IMG/VR virus record: IMGVR_UViG_3300015374_000002 | Coordinates: 1 to 64,000 of that record | Length of the DNA stretch: 64,000 bases | Source: a virus | Direction: 5' to 3' (one strand) | In this document: piece by piece, positions 15,311 through 24,030 of the stretch | How positions within the stretch are numbered: the first letter of the stretch is position 1 | Layout: every line of letters starts with the position of its first letter | The notes under the pieces: model-generated | What the model saw: the letters and a program-made list of their open reading frames with translations, nothing else | Told to the model about the DNA's origin: nothing | Databases searched by the model: none | Translations under genes and position numbers: made by a program

Positions 15311-17742
15311 CCCGCCAACACCTCCCGCTCGGCCCGGGTCGTCCGGATTCGGGCCCCGGCCGGGGTAGCCACGAACTGGCCGGTGACGGTGGAGCGGTGG
15401 TTCAGCCAGCAGCGGCAGCCGTACACCTCGTTCGGCGGCCCATCCGGGTCGCCCGGGTGACGCAGCCACGCCTTGCCCACCGCGAACATCTCCCCGAGGG
15501 GACGCTGCTGCCCCTGGGCCTTGACGTGGGTGGGCCGTACGTGGGTGTCGCGGCGGGTGTTCCACATCGCCTTCACCGCCCGGCCGGGCTCCAGGTCGGC
15601 CCACGCCTGCGCGGTGACGGCGCGGGCGCCGTTGATGGTGGCGGTGGCCGCCTGCACGGCGATCTGGTCCGACCAGGTGGCCAGGGCGGCGCTGTAGTCG
15701 TGCACCGCCTGCCCGATCTGCTCGATGGAGTCGCCGTCGGCGTCACGCTGCCGCATCAGCGCGGCCACCTTTCCCGCCTGGTCGGCCGCCGCCGCGCTGA
15801 GTTTGGCGACGATGACGGCCACGACCGGGGCGACGGTGTCGGCGACCGGTGGCGCGTCCGGGGTGCCGAAGTCGGCCAGCAGGGCGGCGGCGGCGGCGAT
15901 GGCGGCGGCTCCTACGATCGGGTGCGCCGTCTGGGCGGTCTCGTCCTGCCAGCGCTGCGGATCGACGGCCTGTTCGGCGTTGATCTCCTTGGTGCCGACG
16001 CGTAGATCCACGTCGTAGGCGGCGGTCCAGTGCCGGGTGCCCTTGCGCGTCTTGGGGGAGGACAGCCGGGCGGTGGTGCGGGCGGTCAGCCGGATCATGA
16101 GCGCGGTCAGGGCGGCCGACAGGGACGCTTCCAACTTGTCGAACATGGCGGGTGTCGGTGTGGAGTCGGCGTTGCGTTCGGCCGCCTTGGTCTCTGCGGC
16201 CGGGCGGATCAGCCGGATGACGGGCCGGGCCGTCGGTTCCGGTGTGGCTGGGACGGGCGGCAGGATCATCAGGTGCTTCTTGCGCGGCCCTGACGGCTCG
16301 CCTGCGGCCGGTTTCGGCCTGGCCGCGCCGTCCCCGCCCGAGGGCGTCGTTTCGGCGCCTGCGGCCGGTTCCTGCCCCGGCGGGGGCTGCTTCTGCGCCT
16401 GGGCGATCTCGATCTGTTGTTGCGCTTCCTCCTGGGCGGCCAGGCCGAAGGTTTTGGCGTCCTCTTCGGAGGTGGGGATTTCCTGCTTGGCCTGCGGCAG
16501 CCATAGGGAGCGGGTGTGCTCGTTGTCCACCGCGTCGTATCCGGCAGCCTCCCGGTATTCGTCGATGGAGATCAGTCCGGCTTCGAACTCTGTGCGGGCC
16601 TCCTCCCGGCGTAGCCGCTTGGCCCGCTGGAGGACGTCGATCTCTTCGGTGTCGAAGAAGCCTTCCAGGTCGTCGGAGGAGTCCTCATCCAGTCCGGTGA
16701 TGATCAGCGACAGGTGGGGGGGCATCGTGATCGACCAGTAGTTGTATTCCTCCTGCTCGGCATTGTCCCAGGTTCGGCCGGAAGCATCGCCAATGACCGA
16801 TTCGGGGACGCCGAACGCCGTCAAGATCTCTTTCTTGGCGATCGTCGCGGTCGTCTCGTGCGCCATGTCGCGCGGCTGGGCGGCCAGGTCCACGTAGGAA
16901 ACCTCACCGGCGATGACGGTCAGCTTGCCCGCCTCGACGGCACCCTTGCCGAACCGGTCCTCAATGCGGTCCATGGACGTCTCGTCCATCTCGCCGTTGA
17001 CGGCCAGAACGCCGCCAGGCCGGGCGTCGTTCTTCAAAAACGCCACGTTGTACAGGCGGGTGAAGAAGTCCAGCTCAACGCTCATTCCGGCGGCTTCGAG
17101 CGGGGACACGCCGGAGTAGGGGTCGAGCGGATGCGGGTCTCTGAACCATTTGACGTTCTCGGTCTCGATGCGGGTACGGGAGCCGTCGGCGCGCAGCACC
17201 TCATAGTGGGAGATGAGGTCCTGGCCGGTTCCGGGCACGGGCATGGTGCGGCCGGGCGGCAGCAGGTCCAGGCGGACGATGTCGCCGTTACGGGCCCGCG
17301 TCACCTCAACGAACGCACCACGCTTGCTCAGCAGTAGTTGCGCAGACAACCGCTTGCGGAACTGGCGGGCCGTCTCCATCGGGTTGGCCCGCCGGTTCAT
17401 CACCCGATACAGCGGATGATCGTCAAGGACGTCCTCGCCCTGCTTCAGCCGGAACGGCAGCGACGATGCGTGCCCGGAGATCGACTCGACCGCCTTGAAC
17501 ACCCACACCACACGCTCGTACGCCTCACACACAGCCCGCTCTACCGGCCACGGCCGCGACCGATAGCCCTGGTAGAGCCCAGCCGACTGCAACGCGGCGT
17601 AGTAGTCGGCCAGCACCACTTTGGTTTCTGGTGCAGGTGAGGGCGAACGGCCGCGCCCCATGAGCCGCCGCATCGCCTGACGTACCTCCACCGGCCCTCC
17701 CCGCTTCGCGTGCCGGTGGGGACGGTACGTCTCAGATGTCAT
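15307..17742 (-). CDS. portal protein fused to MuF-like minor head domain, 811 aa
   Basis: The portal ring through which DNA is packaged, joined to a minor head domain. Portal part about 1-420: PVERAVCEAYERVVWVFKAV, NVKWFRDPHPLDPYSGVSPL, KKEILTAFGVPESVIGDAS, EEYNYWSITMPPHLSLI. A Pro/Gln/Ala linker follows, then about 520-811 with the SPP1 gp7/MuF C-terminal signature: WNTRRDTHVRPTHVKAQGQQ, RPLGEMFAVG, HPGDPDGPPNEVYGCRCWLN. Normally these are two genes; here one frame covers both. The start at 17742 has no clear ribosome site; a downstream GTG near 17692 is possible. Confidence 0.9.
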   Translation of the reverse strand: MTSETYRPHRHAKRGGPVEVRQAMRRLMGRGRSPSPAPETKVVLADYYAALQSAGLYQGYRSRPWPVERAVCEAYERVVWVFKAVESISGHASSLPFRLKQGEDVLDDHPLYRVMNRRANPMETARQFRKRLSAQLLLSKRGAFVEVTRARNGDIVRLDLLPPGRTMPVPGTGQDLISHYEVLRADGSRTRIETENVKWFRDPHPLDPYSGVSPLEAAGMSVELDFFTRLYNVAFLKNDARPGGVLAVNGEMDETSMDRIEDRFGKGAVEAGKLTVIAGEVSYVDLAAQPRDMAHETTATIAKKEILTAFGVPESVIGDASGRTWDNAEQEEYNYWSITMPPHLSLIITGLDEDSSDDLEGFFDTEEIDVLQRAKRLRREEARTEFEAGLISIDEYREAAGYDAVDNEHTRSLWLPQAKQEIPTSEEDAKTFGLAAQEEAQQQIEIAQAQKQPPPGQEPAAGAETTPSGGDGAARPKPAAGEPSGPRKKHLMILPPVPATPEPTARPVIRLIRPAAETKAAERNADSTPTPAMFDKLEASLSAALTALMIRLTARTTARLSSPKTRKGTRHWTAAYDVDLRVGTKEINAEQAVDPQRWQDETAQTAHPIVGAAAIAAAAALLADFGTPDAPPVADTVAPVVAVIVAKLSAAAADQAGKVAALMRQRDADGDSIEQIGQAVHDYSAALATWSDQIAVQAATATINGARAVTAQAWADLEPGRAVKAMWNTRRDTHVRPTHVKAQGQQRPLGEMFAVGKAWLRHPGDPDGPPNEVYGCRCWLNHRSTVTGQFVATPAGARIRTTRAEREVLAG

Positions 17743-17754
17743 TAACGTCGCTGG

Positions 17755-18093
17755 CTACCCAGCGGCGGCCACCGCTTCGTCGCCGTCGTCATCCTTAGGC
17801 CGTTCGCAGCCCAGGGCGGCGCAGTTGTGCTTGTGGTGGGCGCGCTTCTTGCGCTGACCGATCGGCCCGCCCCGCAGGTGCTCGTTGCCGTCGGCCGCCT
17901 CACACAGTTCATCGGCCACGTCAGTCCAGGGCCGTCTGCATTGGGAACAGTAGACGTCGAGTATGTCGATGCGCAGGTCTCGCGGGTGACGGACGCAGTG
18001 GCGTAGGACGGCGCGGAGCGCCTGCCGGTCGTCCAGGGCGATGGTGGCCGCCCCTACCCACGTGTGCGTGCGGCTGTACTCCGGCATCGGCAT
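17755..18093 (-). CDS. small Cys-rich protein, 112 aa
   Basis: ATG at 18093 behind GGGGAGGGTCCAT. Contains CSQCRRPWTDVADELCEAAD and a His/Lys stretch ending CAALGCERPKDD, so it probably binds zinc. It lies between terminase and portal. HNH-like spacing is not evident. Possibly a packaging accessory; function not assigned. Confidence 0.7.
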   Translation of the reverse strand: MPMPEYSRTHTWVGAATIALDDRQALRAVLRHCVRHPRDLRIDILDVYCSQCRRPWTDVADELCEAADGNEHLRGGPIGQRKKRAHHKHNCAALGCERPKDDDGDEAVAAAG

Positions 18094-18426
18094 ATGGACC
18101 CTCCCCGATCTGGGTCAAAACGGGAGGCTTGTGAACAGCCCCCCGGGAATATGGCTTGGCGCCATCCGATCGCCCTCGGACGTCGATTTAGAGCCCCTCG
18201 GGGTAGGGCCGAAAAGATCACGTCCCGGCGGCTCCTCGACCGGCCGCCTGGGGGCGGGTCAGGCCCGACGGCAAGCCTTGGAAAATGCTGAGACGCGTGA
18301 TGTTCATGCGATTCGAATCTACGGTAGTCCCGCAGGAAACCCCGTGCCAAGCGGGGTTCTACCGCGACGGCAAAGGTTTAGTCACGCGGCACCGGCGCCG
18401 CGCACCGCATGCTTGACGACGACACG
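18094..18426. other. 333-nt intergenic region
   Basis: Between the terminase stop and the 112-aa gene. No frame has a credible start and codon pattern. The only clear structure is the hairpin at 18338-18358. Confidence 0.6.
18338..18358 (-). terminator. terminator-like hairpin after the terminase
   Basis: AACCCCG / CGGGGTT, 7 bp with a 7-nt loop, then TTTCC on the minus strand, about 70 nt after the terminase stop. Confidence 0.5.
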
Positions 18427-20184
18427 TCACACCACCAACGTCGCCTTCTTCCGGACGGCCTTCAACAGCGGTTCGTAGATCGCCATGAGGAGCGCTTCGG
18501 CCCGGTCCGGCGACGTCAACCCGCGTTCCTTCAACTTCTTCTTCTGCTCAATCACGGTGAAACCGGACGGGTCGGTGGACATCGTCGGCGCCCGCAACTG
18601 AGCCAGAGTCCGGGCGTCCACCCGCAACCTGACCCGGCCCGCCTCATGCTCGGCATCCGGCTGCAACAGGCTGCGCATGGCCAGCCACAGCTCATCCCGC
18701 TTACGGCGCGGCATCAGGGTGGCGCCGTCGGGCTCCCGGTTCGTCGATTCCGCGACGTTCACCGGCACAATCACGGCGTCGTGCATCGGCGTCCCCTTCC
18801 CTTCCGGGGACCAGTCCAGCAGCGTGTTGTAGACGCCCCAGCCAACCCCGATAACGTCGATCTTGACGCGGATGCGGGCCTTGGTACCGATCGCCCGCCG
18901 TACCGCCTCCGCCCGCCGGATCTCCTGAAGAACACGCCCCGCCACGTCATTGGAGTTGCTGTTCGCCGGGCCGGAGGAGGCGTGCTGGATCGTCGCCAGG
19001 TCGCCGATCGACCGGGCGATGACGAACTCATCGCCTCCGCCCGCCGCGACGTCCACGCCGAGGCGGATCCAGTCGTTCTCCCGCACCCGCCACGCCTCAG
19101 TCTCATCCGGCAGGCCCAGCTCGTTCAGGACGAACGTGTGCTCGCCCGCCTCCGGCTCCTCCATCGCGGCGGCCTGGTCCACCCACATCGACGGCAGGAC
19201 CCGGTTCGGGCCACCCTTCGGGAACCTGGCGTACACCTTGGCCTGGGCATAGTTGGAGTCTTCGCCGTGCTCGCCGATCGTTTCGGCGATCCACGACTTC
19301 TTCACCAGATGCCGGGTGACGCGATGGGTCAGCCCGCCGGTGCAGGTCCGGCAGATCGGCGCGTCCTCCCCGGACACCGACGGGGTGTCGAACGCGGAGA
19401 TCGGGATCACCTTGGCCGCCGGGGAGCCGTCCGGGTTCGTCCGGGTGCACAACCCCTCGAACCAACTGGCTTCGTCGTCGGTGGGCGGGTTGCCGATGGC
19501 CAGCAGGTGGGATCCGGCCGTCGAGGTCATACCCCGGAAGTTGCGGCCGATCACCTCGGAGATACCGCCCGCCTCATCCACGATCAGCAGCAGCGAGGGG
19601 GCGTGGATACCCTGCACGGCCGCCTCATTCCAGGGGGCGGCGGACAGACCGTAGGCGGCCACGTAGGCGTTGTCCAACGACGTCGGGATCTTGAGCTGCG
19701 CCATGTCCACACTGCCGGGCAGCCCGGCGCGGGAATGCGCCATCCGCACCTCGGCCCACAGCAGCCGGACCACCTGCCGCCACGTCGGCGCCATCGTGAT
19801 GACCTTGGCGGTGCCGGGCGCGTGCGTAAAGGCGAACCACAATGCGCAGCGGGAAGCTGACCAGGTTTTGCCCGAAGCGTAACAAGATGGTACGGCTACG
19901 GCATCATTGTCCGGAATGGCGGCGAGGATCTCACGCGGCTTGGACCACGTGGCCTCCTGCAACACGTCGGTGACGAACCCGACCGGATCATCCACCCACA
20001 GGCAATAGGGTGTGCCACCCTCCCGGGCGGCCACGGCCAGCACCTGAACCCAGTCGGCGGCGCTCAGCGTCTTCATGAAGCCGCGCCGGGCGGCCACCGG
20101 CGCGGCCACCAGATCGGCGAACAACCGGGCCGCCTCATTCGAACGGCCACGCACCCGCTCCCGGGCGGCGGTGACGACACTCAC
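18427..20184 (-). CDS. terminase large subunit, 585 aa
   Basis: ATPase-nuclease motor that packages DNA. The GTG at 20184 overlaps the stop of the upstream Cys-rich gene (GTGA). ATPase: variant Walker A VPSCYASGKTWSASR, Walker B PSLLLIVDEAGGIS, coupling motif around GSHLLAIGNPPTDDEASWF. RNase H-like nuclease: IRLGVDVAAGGGDEFVIAR, IRVKIDVIGVGWGVYNTL, and a final acidic site near SPDRAEALLMAIY. No separate small subunit is recognised; the 262-aa gene at 21180-21968 is a positional candidate. Confidence 0.93.
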   Translation of the reverse strand: MSVVTAARERVRGRSNEAARLFADLVAAPVAARRGFMKTLSAADWVQVLAVAAREGGTPYCLWVDDPVGFVTDVLQEATWSKPREILAAIPDNDAVAVPSCYASGKTWSASRCALWFAFTHAPGTAKVITMAPTWRQVVRLLWAEVRMAHSRAGLPGSVDMAQLKIPTSLDNAYVAAYGLSAAPWNEAAVQGIHAPSLLLIVDEAGGISEVIGRNFRGMTSTAGSHLLAIGNPPTDDEASWFEGLCTRTNPDGSPAAKVIPISAFDTPSVSGEDAPICRTCTGGLTHRVTRHLVKKSWIAETIGEHGEDSNYAQAKVYARFPKGGPNRVLPSMWVDQAAAMEEPEAGEHTFVLNELGLPDETEAWRVRENDWIRLGVDVAAGGGDEFVIARSIGDLATIQHASSGPANSNSNDVAGRVLQEIRRAEAVRRAIGTKARIRVKIDVIGVGWGVYNTLLDWSPEGKGTPMHDAVIVPVNVAESTNREPDGATLMPRRKRDELWLAMRSLLQPDAEHEAGRVRLRVDARTLAQLRAPTMSTDPSGFTVIEQKKKLKERGLTSPDRAEALLMAIYEPLLKAVRKKATLVV

Positions 20185-20423
20185 GACGTCGCGGCCACCG
20201 GGACCGTGTAGCAGTCCCGGCACAACCGTTCGGACGGCTCAGCCAGCATCAGGGCCCCGGCCAGGCCGCACACGGTGTCTCCGGAGCGGGTACGCCGGTG
20301 GGCGTAGGGGGCGCCGTCGCAGGTCCACCGCAGCGCCGGATGCATCACGGCGCCGTCAGCCAGTGCCCGGTTCAGTTCGCCACGGCGGCGGCGGGCGGCA
20401 TCCAGGGAAGCGATCTCGGCCAT
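20181..20423 (-). CDS. small Cys-rich protein, 80 aa
   Basis: MAEIASLDAARRRRGELNRA starts at 20423 and its stop overlaps the terminase start. Cys at WTCDG, TVCGL and LCRDCYT suggest zinc binding. Arg-rich N-terminus. No strong Shine-Dalgarno. Translational coupling with the terminase suggests co-expression. Function unknown. Confidence 0.65.
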   Translation of the reverse strand: MAEIASLDAARRRRGELNRALADGAVMHPALRWTCDGAPYAHRRTRSGDTVCGLAGALMLAEPSERLCRDCYTVPVAATS

Positions 20424-20462
20424 GCAGAGCAGCGTGCATGGCCGGACTGGTTAGCGTCGCCC

Positions 20463-20501
20463 TGTGGCTATCGTACGGCTATCTGCCGTACGATAGCCAC
20501 A
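20463..20501 (+). promoter_or_regulatory. 16-bp inverted repeat touching the start codon of the RHH gene
   Basis: TGTGGCTATCGTACGG, 7 nt, then its perfect complement, ending on the A of the ATG. TACGAT in the right arm is 6 nt before the ATG and could be a -10 for a leaderless transcript. Good candidate autoregulatory operator. Confidence 0.75.
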
Positions 20502-20710
20502 TGGCTCATGTACGGCTTACCGTCAATCTGCTCATCAAGGTCGCCGACACACTGAAGGCGCTCCACCACCGCCTGGGACTCAGCCAGACCGACATCGTCA
20601 ACCGCGCCATCTCCTGCTACGACTTCATGGAGCAGGCGCGGTTGGAAGGCAGGGACATTCTGCTGCGGGACAAGGAGTCCGGCGAAATTGAACGGGTGAC
20701 CTGGTTTTAA
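20501..20710 (+). CDS. ribbon-helix-helix family small regulator, 69 aa
   Basis: MAHVRLTVNLLIKVADTLKA opens with a beta strand and is followed by helices (LGLSQTDIVNRAISCYDFME), the pattern of RHH/CopG-like DNA-binding proteins. Plus strand, opposite to its neighbours. The start is the ATG at 20501; no Shine-Dalgarno, instead a perfect inverted repeat abuts the ATG. Likely a repressor of its own promoter and possibly of the divergent gene at 20423. Convergent with the nuclease gene ending at 20707. Confidence 0.75.
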   Translation: MAHVRLTVNLLIKVADTLKALHHRLGLSQTDIVNRAISCYDFMEQARLEGRDILLRDKESGEIERVTWF

Positions 20711-21174
20711 GCGGCCCGCCGACGCCGGGCGAACCCGCCGGGGCGCACTCCGGTCGCGGCGGCCTTCTCCTTAGCCTTGGCCCGCTGGGCTACCGTCAGT
20801 TCGATGACGACGGCAGCCCGCCGCCGTGTCCCGGTGTCGGCGATGGCGGCCAGTTCGGAGGCGATCCGGCCGGAGTAGTAGTCGGTCGGCCGCCACACGT
20901 CCACGTCGGCGCCGACCGCTTCCAGATGGGCGAGGACAAGTTTCTGCGCGGGAGTGAGGCGGCCCTTCTGCGCCTTCAACTCCCGGAACATGACGTGGGA
21001 TCCGATGATGGTCCAGTCGGGCCAGCCAGGGCGCATCCCGCCCACCCCGTCTGTCGGGTGGAAGGAGAACGGCGCCAGAAAAAGGTCGTTGAGAAGGGCC
21101 CGGACCTTCAGGTCCAGACTCTTCTCGTTCATCTTCGCCGCACGGGACGTGAACGCGTCCACCAGTTTGGCCAT
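20707..21174 (-). CDS. VRR-NUC type nuclease, 155 aa
   Basis: ATG at 21174 (MAKLVDAFTSRAAKMNEKSL), 6 nt after the upstream stop. The VRR-NUC pattern is visible: GMRPGWPDWTIIG with the catalytic Asp, MFRELKAQKGRLTPAQKLVL with the E-x-K pair, then LEAVGADVDVWRP. These PD-(D/E)XK nucleases act on branched DNA such as Holliday junctions. Next to packaging genes, so a role in resolving DNA before packaging is plausible. C-terminus is Arg-rich. Confidence 0.85.
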   Translation of the reverse strand: MAKLVDAFTSRAAKMNEKSLDLKVRALLNDLFLAPFSFHPTDGVGGMRPGWPDWTIIGSHVMFRELKAQKGRLTPAQKLVLAHLEAVGADVDVWRPTDYYSGRIASELAAIADTGTRRRAAVVIELTVAQRAKAKEKAAATGVRPGGFARRRRAA

Positions 21175-21179
21175 GACGG

Positions 21180-21968
21180 TTACGCGGCTGCGGCGCGGCG
21201 GGCGCTGGGCGTGGCGCCGGTGCGGATCAGTGCGACCATCGCGGTGGACAGCGTGCCCAGGCGGGCCAGCTCCGCGTTGGAGTAGATACGGCCGACCGGC
21301 TTCTCCGCCTCCCGCCGACCGGTCATCTCCGCGTCGGTGAGCCGGTGCCACCGGACGCGCTTCTTCTCCCACCGGCCTTCGGCCAGTTCATGCAGCAGCG
21401 CGTCCCGCAACGGGCGGGCCACCTCGCCGTATTCGCTGCACCGCACATACTGCTGGTGGGCGGACTCGGCGACCTCGGCGGCGCGCTTCTCCGTCCACCG
21501 GGGCAGCGTGGTCCGGTCGGCGTTCATGATGGCGAAGTCGATGATCCGGCGCTCGTCCGCCCCCATCTTCCTGATGATCGCAATCGGCTTCCAGCCGTAG
21601 TTGAACTTCAGGTTCTGGATCGCCGTGCGCCGGTCGGCGCGCAGCTTGTCCATCGTCCGGTGCTTCGTCCACGCCGCACCGGACAGCGTGCCCAGCACGA
21701 TGAAGCGGTGTACCGGATGCTCGATCGCCGCCGCGATCTCCGGAGCGATCTGCTTCGTCTCCGTCTGCGGGTCGAACGACCCGTAACGCTCCTCCAAAGC
21801 CTCGACGGCCGCGTTGCGCAGGGCCTCTATCTCCTCCTTGGAGGGAAGTTGCCGGGGCGGCAGCGTCGCTGCTGCGATGAACGCCTCGATCGGGTCTGCG
21901 GGCTCCTGCCCGGTTCCCGTGTCAGGCTCATCGCGAACATCGGTTGGCTCGATTACGTCGGTGTTCAT
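21180..21968 (-). CDS. hypothetical helical protein, 262 aa
   Basis: ATG at 21968 (MNTDVIEPTDVRDEPDTGTG) after an AAGGAGAG-containing leader. Acidic N-terminus, then helices. NYGWKPIAIIRKMGADERRI resembles a helix-turn-helix, followed by a basic stretch (GRWEKKRVRWHRLTDAEMTG). Located just upstream of nuclease and terminase genes, where a small terminase subunit would be expected; that role is only an inference from position and a possible HTH. Confidence 0.75.
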   Translation of the reverse strand: MNTDVIEPTDVRDEPDTGTGQEPADPIEAFIAAATLPPRQLPSKEEIEALRNAAVEALEERYGSFDPQTETKQIAPEIAAAIEHPVHRFIVLGTLSGAAWTKHRTMDKLRADRRTAIQNLKFNYGWKPIAIIRKMGADERRIIDFAIMNADRTTLPRWTEKRAAEVAESAHQQYVRCSEYGEVARPLRDALLHELAEGRWEKKRVRWHRLTDAEMTGRREAEKPVGRIYSNAELARLGTLSTAMVALIRTGATPSARRAAAA

Positions 21969-22018
21969 TGGCCTCAGCCTCCGTTCTGGTCGTGGTCTCT
22001 CCTTCTAATTCAGTTACG

Positions 22019-22046
22019 AGTGTACAGGGATCTAGCGCGAGAGCAA
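22019..22046 (-). promoter_or_regulatory. proximal promoter of the 21180 unit
   Basis: -35 TTGCTC (22041-22046), 16 nt, -10 TACACT (22019-22024). Spacer has GCGCTAGATCCCTG, a variant element. The leader has GAGACC instead of the usual loop. Confidence 0.55.
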
Positions 22047-22100
22047 GATTCCCGGGTGCCCAATTTTGTCCGATGTAACGCTCCGTCGCCGACCGATGTC

Positions 22101-22129
22101 CGCGTACAGGGATTTAGCGTCACAGACCG
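22101..22129 (-). promoter_or_regulatory. distal promoter of the 21180 unit
   Basis: A second copy of the element, ACGCTAAATCCCTG, with -10 TACGCG (22101-22106), directly after the sliding-clamp stop and about 80 nt upstream of the proximal copy. Confidence 0.5.
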
Positions 22130-22135
22130 TGCAGG

Positions 22136-23314
22136 TTACGCGGCCCGGTACGGCTGAATCATGTGCCGGGACGCCGGACCATCGCCGACAGGACCGATCA
22201 GCACCGGCTTGACCGCCCCGTAGATCGACACCGACGCCACCGGGCTGCGCAGCCCGATCAGCGCGTTGAGCAGATATCCGAGATTAAGGCTCACCTCGAC
22301 ATCCTCGCCGTCCACGTCCGCCGCCACCGTGGAGGCGGAGCGGGCCAACGTCCCGACCGTGTTGCCGCCGGTCAGCCGGATACCCTTGCCGGACAGGGCC
22401 AGTCGCAACGTGGGCGGCGGGGCGTCCGCCCCGCCGCCGCCGAGTACCGTTCCCGCCTTCTTCAGCGCCCGCATCAGCGCGTCGGTCTCCACCGTCATCG
22501 CGGTCGCCGTACCTTCGGCCCGCATCGCCTCGAACGACATCTCGGCGTTGGCGAAGTAGTTCCGCCAATTCGGGAACTGGCCGTCGATCACGCGGACGGT
22601 GGAGACGCGACCCTCGCCCGACAGCGACACCATCGTCACCTTGTCCTGGTAGCCGCGCACGAACGCCACCCCCACCCGGCCGGTTGCCGAACCGGTGAAG
22701 TCGGCCAGCAGGCGCGGCGGCACGATCGCGCCGCACTCCACCGCCTTGGCAACCGGCTTCCACGACAGTTCCGTGGCCGCGATCTGGTAGCGGTTGGTGG
22801 CGGCCAGGCTCATTACCTCATTGGCCACCTCGACGAACACGCCGGTGTGCTCAACTTGGGCGCCCTTGCCCTTGCCGACGGCACCACCGACCTGTTTGAA
22901 CGCCTGCTGAAGCAGCTCGGCGTCCACCCAGCCGACCGGCTCGCCCGCCTCCGGCAGTGACGGGTAGTCGTAGGCGGGCATGAGCGCCAGTTCCCAGGAG
23001 TCCTCACCGCAGGTGATGACGGCGGCCGTCTCCTCGGCGACTACTTCGACTTCGTCGCCGTCGGCCGCCTCACACACTTTGTGCAGCAGCGCGGCGGGCA
23101 GGAGACCGTCGCCACCCTCCAGGATGATCGCGGGGATGGTGGCGCGGGACGCCAGTTCGTAGTCGTTGGCGGCCAGACTCAGGACGCCCGTCTCGCCGTC
23201 GGCGTCGATGAGCAGACCAGCCATGATCGGCTGTACGCCGTGGCTGGTGTCTGCCGCGCGGGCGACCCAGGCGACCGCCTCGGCGAACCGGATCCGGTCA
23301 ACGGTGAACTTCAC
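22136..23314 (-). CDS. dnaN: DNA polymerase III beta subunit (sliding clamp), 392 aa
   Basis: Ring-shaped processivity factor that tethers polymerase to DNA. The GTG at 23314 (VKFTVDRIRFAEAVAWVARA) follows GGAGGTATCCCC. Three repeated clamp folds are visible: 1-125 (QPIMAGLLIDADGETGVLSL), about 135-260 (TGVFVEVANEVMSLAATNRY), and about 270-392 (RVIDGQFPNWRNYFANAEMS; EVSLNLGYLLNALIG; ending HMIQPYRAA, the usual C-terminal peptide-binding segment). Length is close to bacterial DnaN. No polymerase gene lies in this window, so the phage may load host or distant polymerase onto it. Confidence 0.92.
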   Translation of the reverse strand: MKFTVDRIRFAEAVAWVARAADTSHGVQPIMAGLLIDADGETGVLSLAANDYELASRATIPAIILEGGDGLLPAALLHKVCEAADGDEVEVVAEETAAVITCGEDSWELALMPAYDYPSLPEAGEPVGWVDAELLQQAFKQVGGAVGKGKGAQVEHTGVFVEVANEVMSLAATNRYQIAATELSWKPVAKAVECGAIVPPRLLADFTGSATGRVGVAFVRGYQDKVTMVSLSGEGRVSTVRVIDGQFPNWRNYFANAEMSFEAMRAEGTATAMTVETDALMRALKKAGTVLGGGGADAPPPTLRLALSGKGIRLTGGNTVGTLARSASTVAADVDGEDVEVSLNLGYLLNALIGLRSPVASVSIYGAVKPVLIGPVGDGPASRHMIQPYRAA

Positions 23315-23354
23315 GGGGATACCTCCGAACGGGGGTGTGGGGTGGTCGTGAACA

Positions 23355-23513
23355 TCAGGCGGCCTCGTCGGCGGCGGGCTGCTCAGGGTTGGCGGCCTGC
23401 GCTGAGCGCTCCAGCGCATCAGCGATCATGGCGTCGATGCCGGGCAGTACCGGCACCGGACCCCAGCGCCTCGTCTGCTCAACCTTGTACTCGTCGGGCG
23501 CGTATTCGGTCAT
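23355..23513 (-). CDS. small protein, 52 aa
   Basis: MTEYAPDEYKVEQTRRWGPV starts at the ATG at 23513 behind GGGAGGAACC and ends TGA 23355-23357, just before the dnaN leader. Acidic, helical C-terminus. Too short for the usual ORF cutoff but start context and position in the dnaN unit support it. Unknown function. Confidence 0.65.
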   Translation of the reverse strand: MTEYAPDEYKVEQTRRWGPVPVLPGIDAMIADALERSAQAANPEQPAADEAA

Positions 23514-23549
23514 GGTTCCTCCCTTCTGCTGCAGTCATTGACATCGGGG

Positions 23550-23900
23550 TTATGCGGCCATCCGCAGGGTGGCGGCGGCCGGGTGGGGAGTGCAGGCGAT
23601 GGACGTCAGTAGCGCCTCGATCTGCTCGGCGACCTGCTCCTTGACCAGGTCGGGGTCTTCGGGGCGGCCGTCGTCGTCGCGTCCCGCGTCGGCGCCGTCC
23701 TCCAGGGCGGTGAGCCATTCGCTCAGGTCGATCAGTTCCCGCCACATGCTCAGCCGGGTGTCGTCGGTTGCGTGGTTGTCGAGGATTCCGGCGAGAACCA
23801 CCGCGTTGTCGGCCTCTTCGACGAACGGATCTTCCAGCAGTAGCTCTACGGCGGCACGCCGGGCCTGTGCGCGAACCTCATCGAATCCGATGGACTGCAT
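23550..23900 (-). CDS. hypothetical protein, 116 aa
   Basis: ATG at 23900 (MQSIGFDEVRAQARRAAVEL) behind ACAGGAGTTAATC. Mostly helical and acidic (EWLTALEDGADAGRDDDGRP). First gene of the dnaN unit, with a promoter and a well-formed leader hairpin upstream. Unrecognised. Confidence 0.75.
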   Translation of the reverse strand: MQSIGFDEVRAQARRAAVELLLEDPFVEEADNAVVLAGILDNHATDDTRLSMWRELIDLSEWLTALEDGADAGRDDDGRPEDPDLVKEQVAEQIEALLTSIACTPHPAAATLRMAA

Positions 23901-23915
23901 GATTAACTCCTGTCC

Positions 23916-23981
23916 GCGCCGTGGTCGCTCTACCTGGCGCTTCATCACCATCAGTGTACATCCATTTAGCACTAGGGGGAA
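23916..23981 (-). promoter_or_regulatory. promoter and strong leader hairpin of the dnaN unit
   Basis: -10 TACACT (23953-23958) with the element variant GCTAAATGGATG. Leader hairpin 23916-23940: GCGCC-A-GGT, loop AGAGCG, ACC-AC-GGCGC, two helices separated by a small internal loop. Confidence 0.65.
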
Positions 23982-23983
23982 GG

Positions 23984-24012
23984 GGTGGGGTGCGGTTTCC
24001 ACGCACCCCACC
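23984..24012 (-). terminator. terminator-like hairpin
   Basis: GGTGGGGTGCG / CGCACCCCACC, 11 bp with a 7-nt loop, just after the DUF4031 gene. Confidence 0.65.
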
Positions 24013-24030
24013 GTGGACCCCGGCCGGGCC

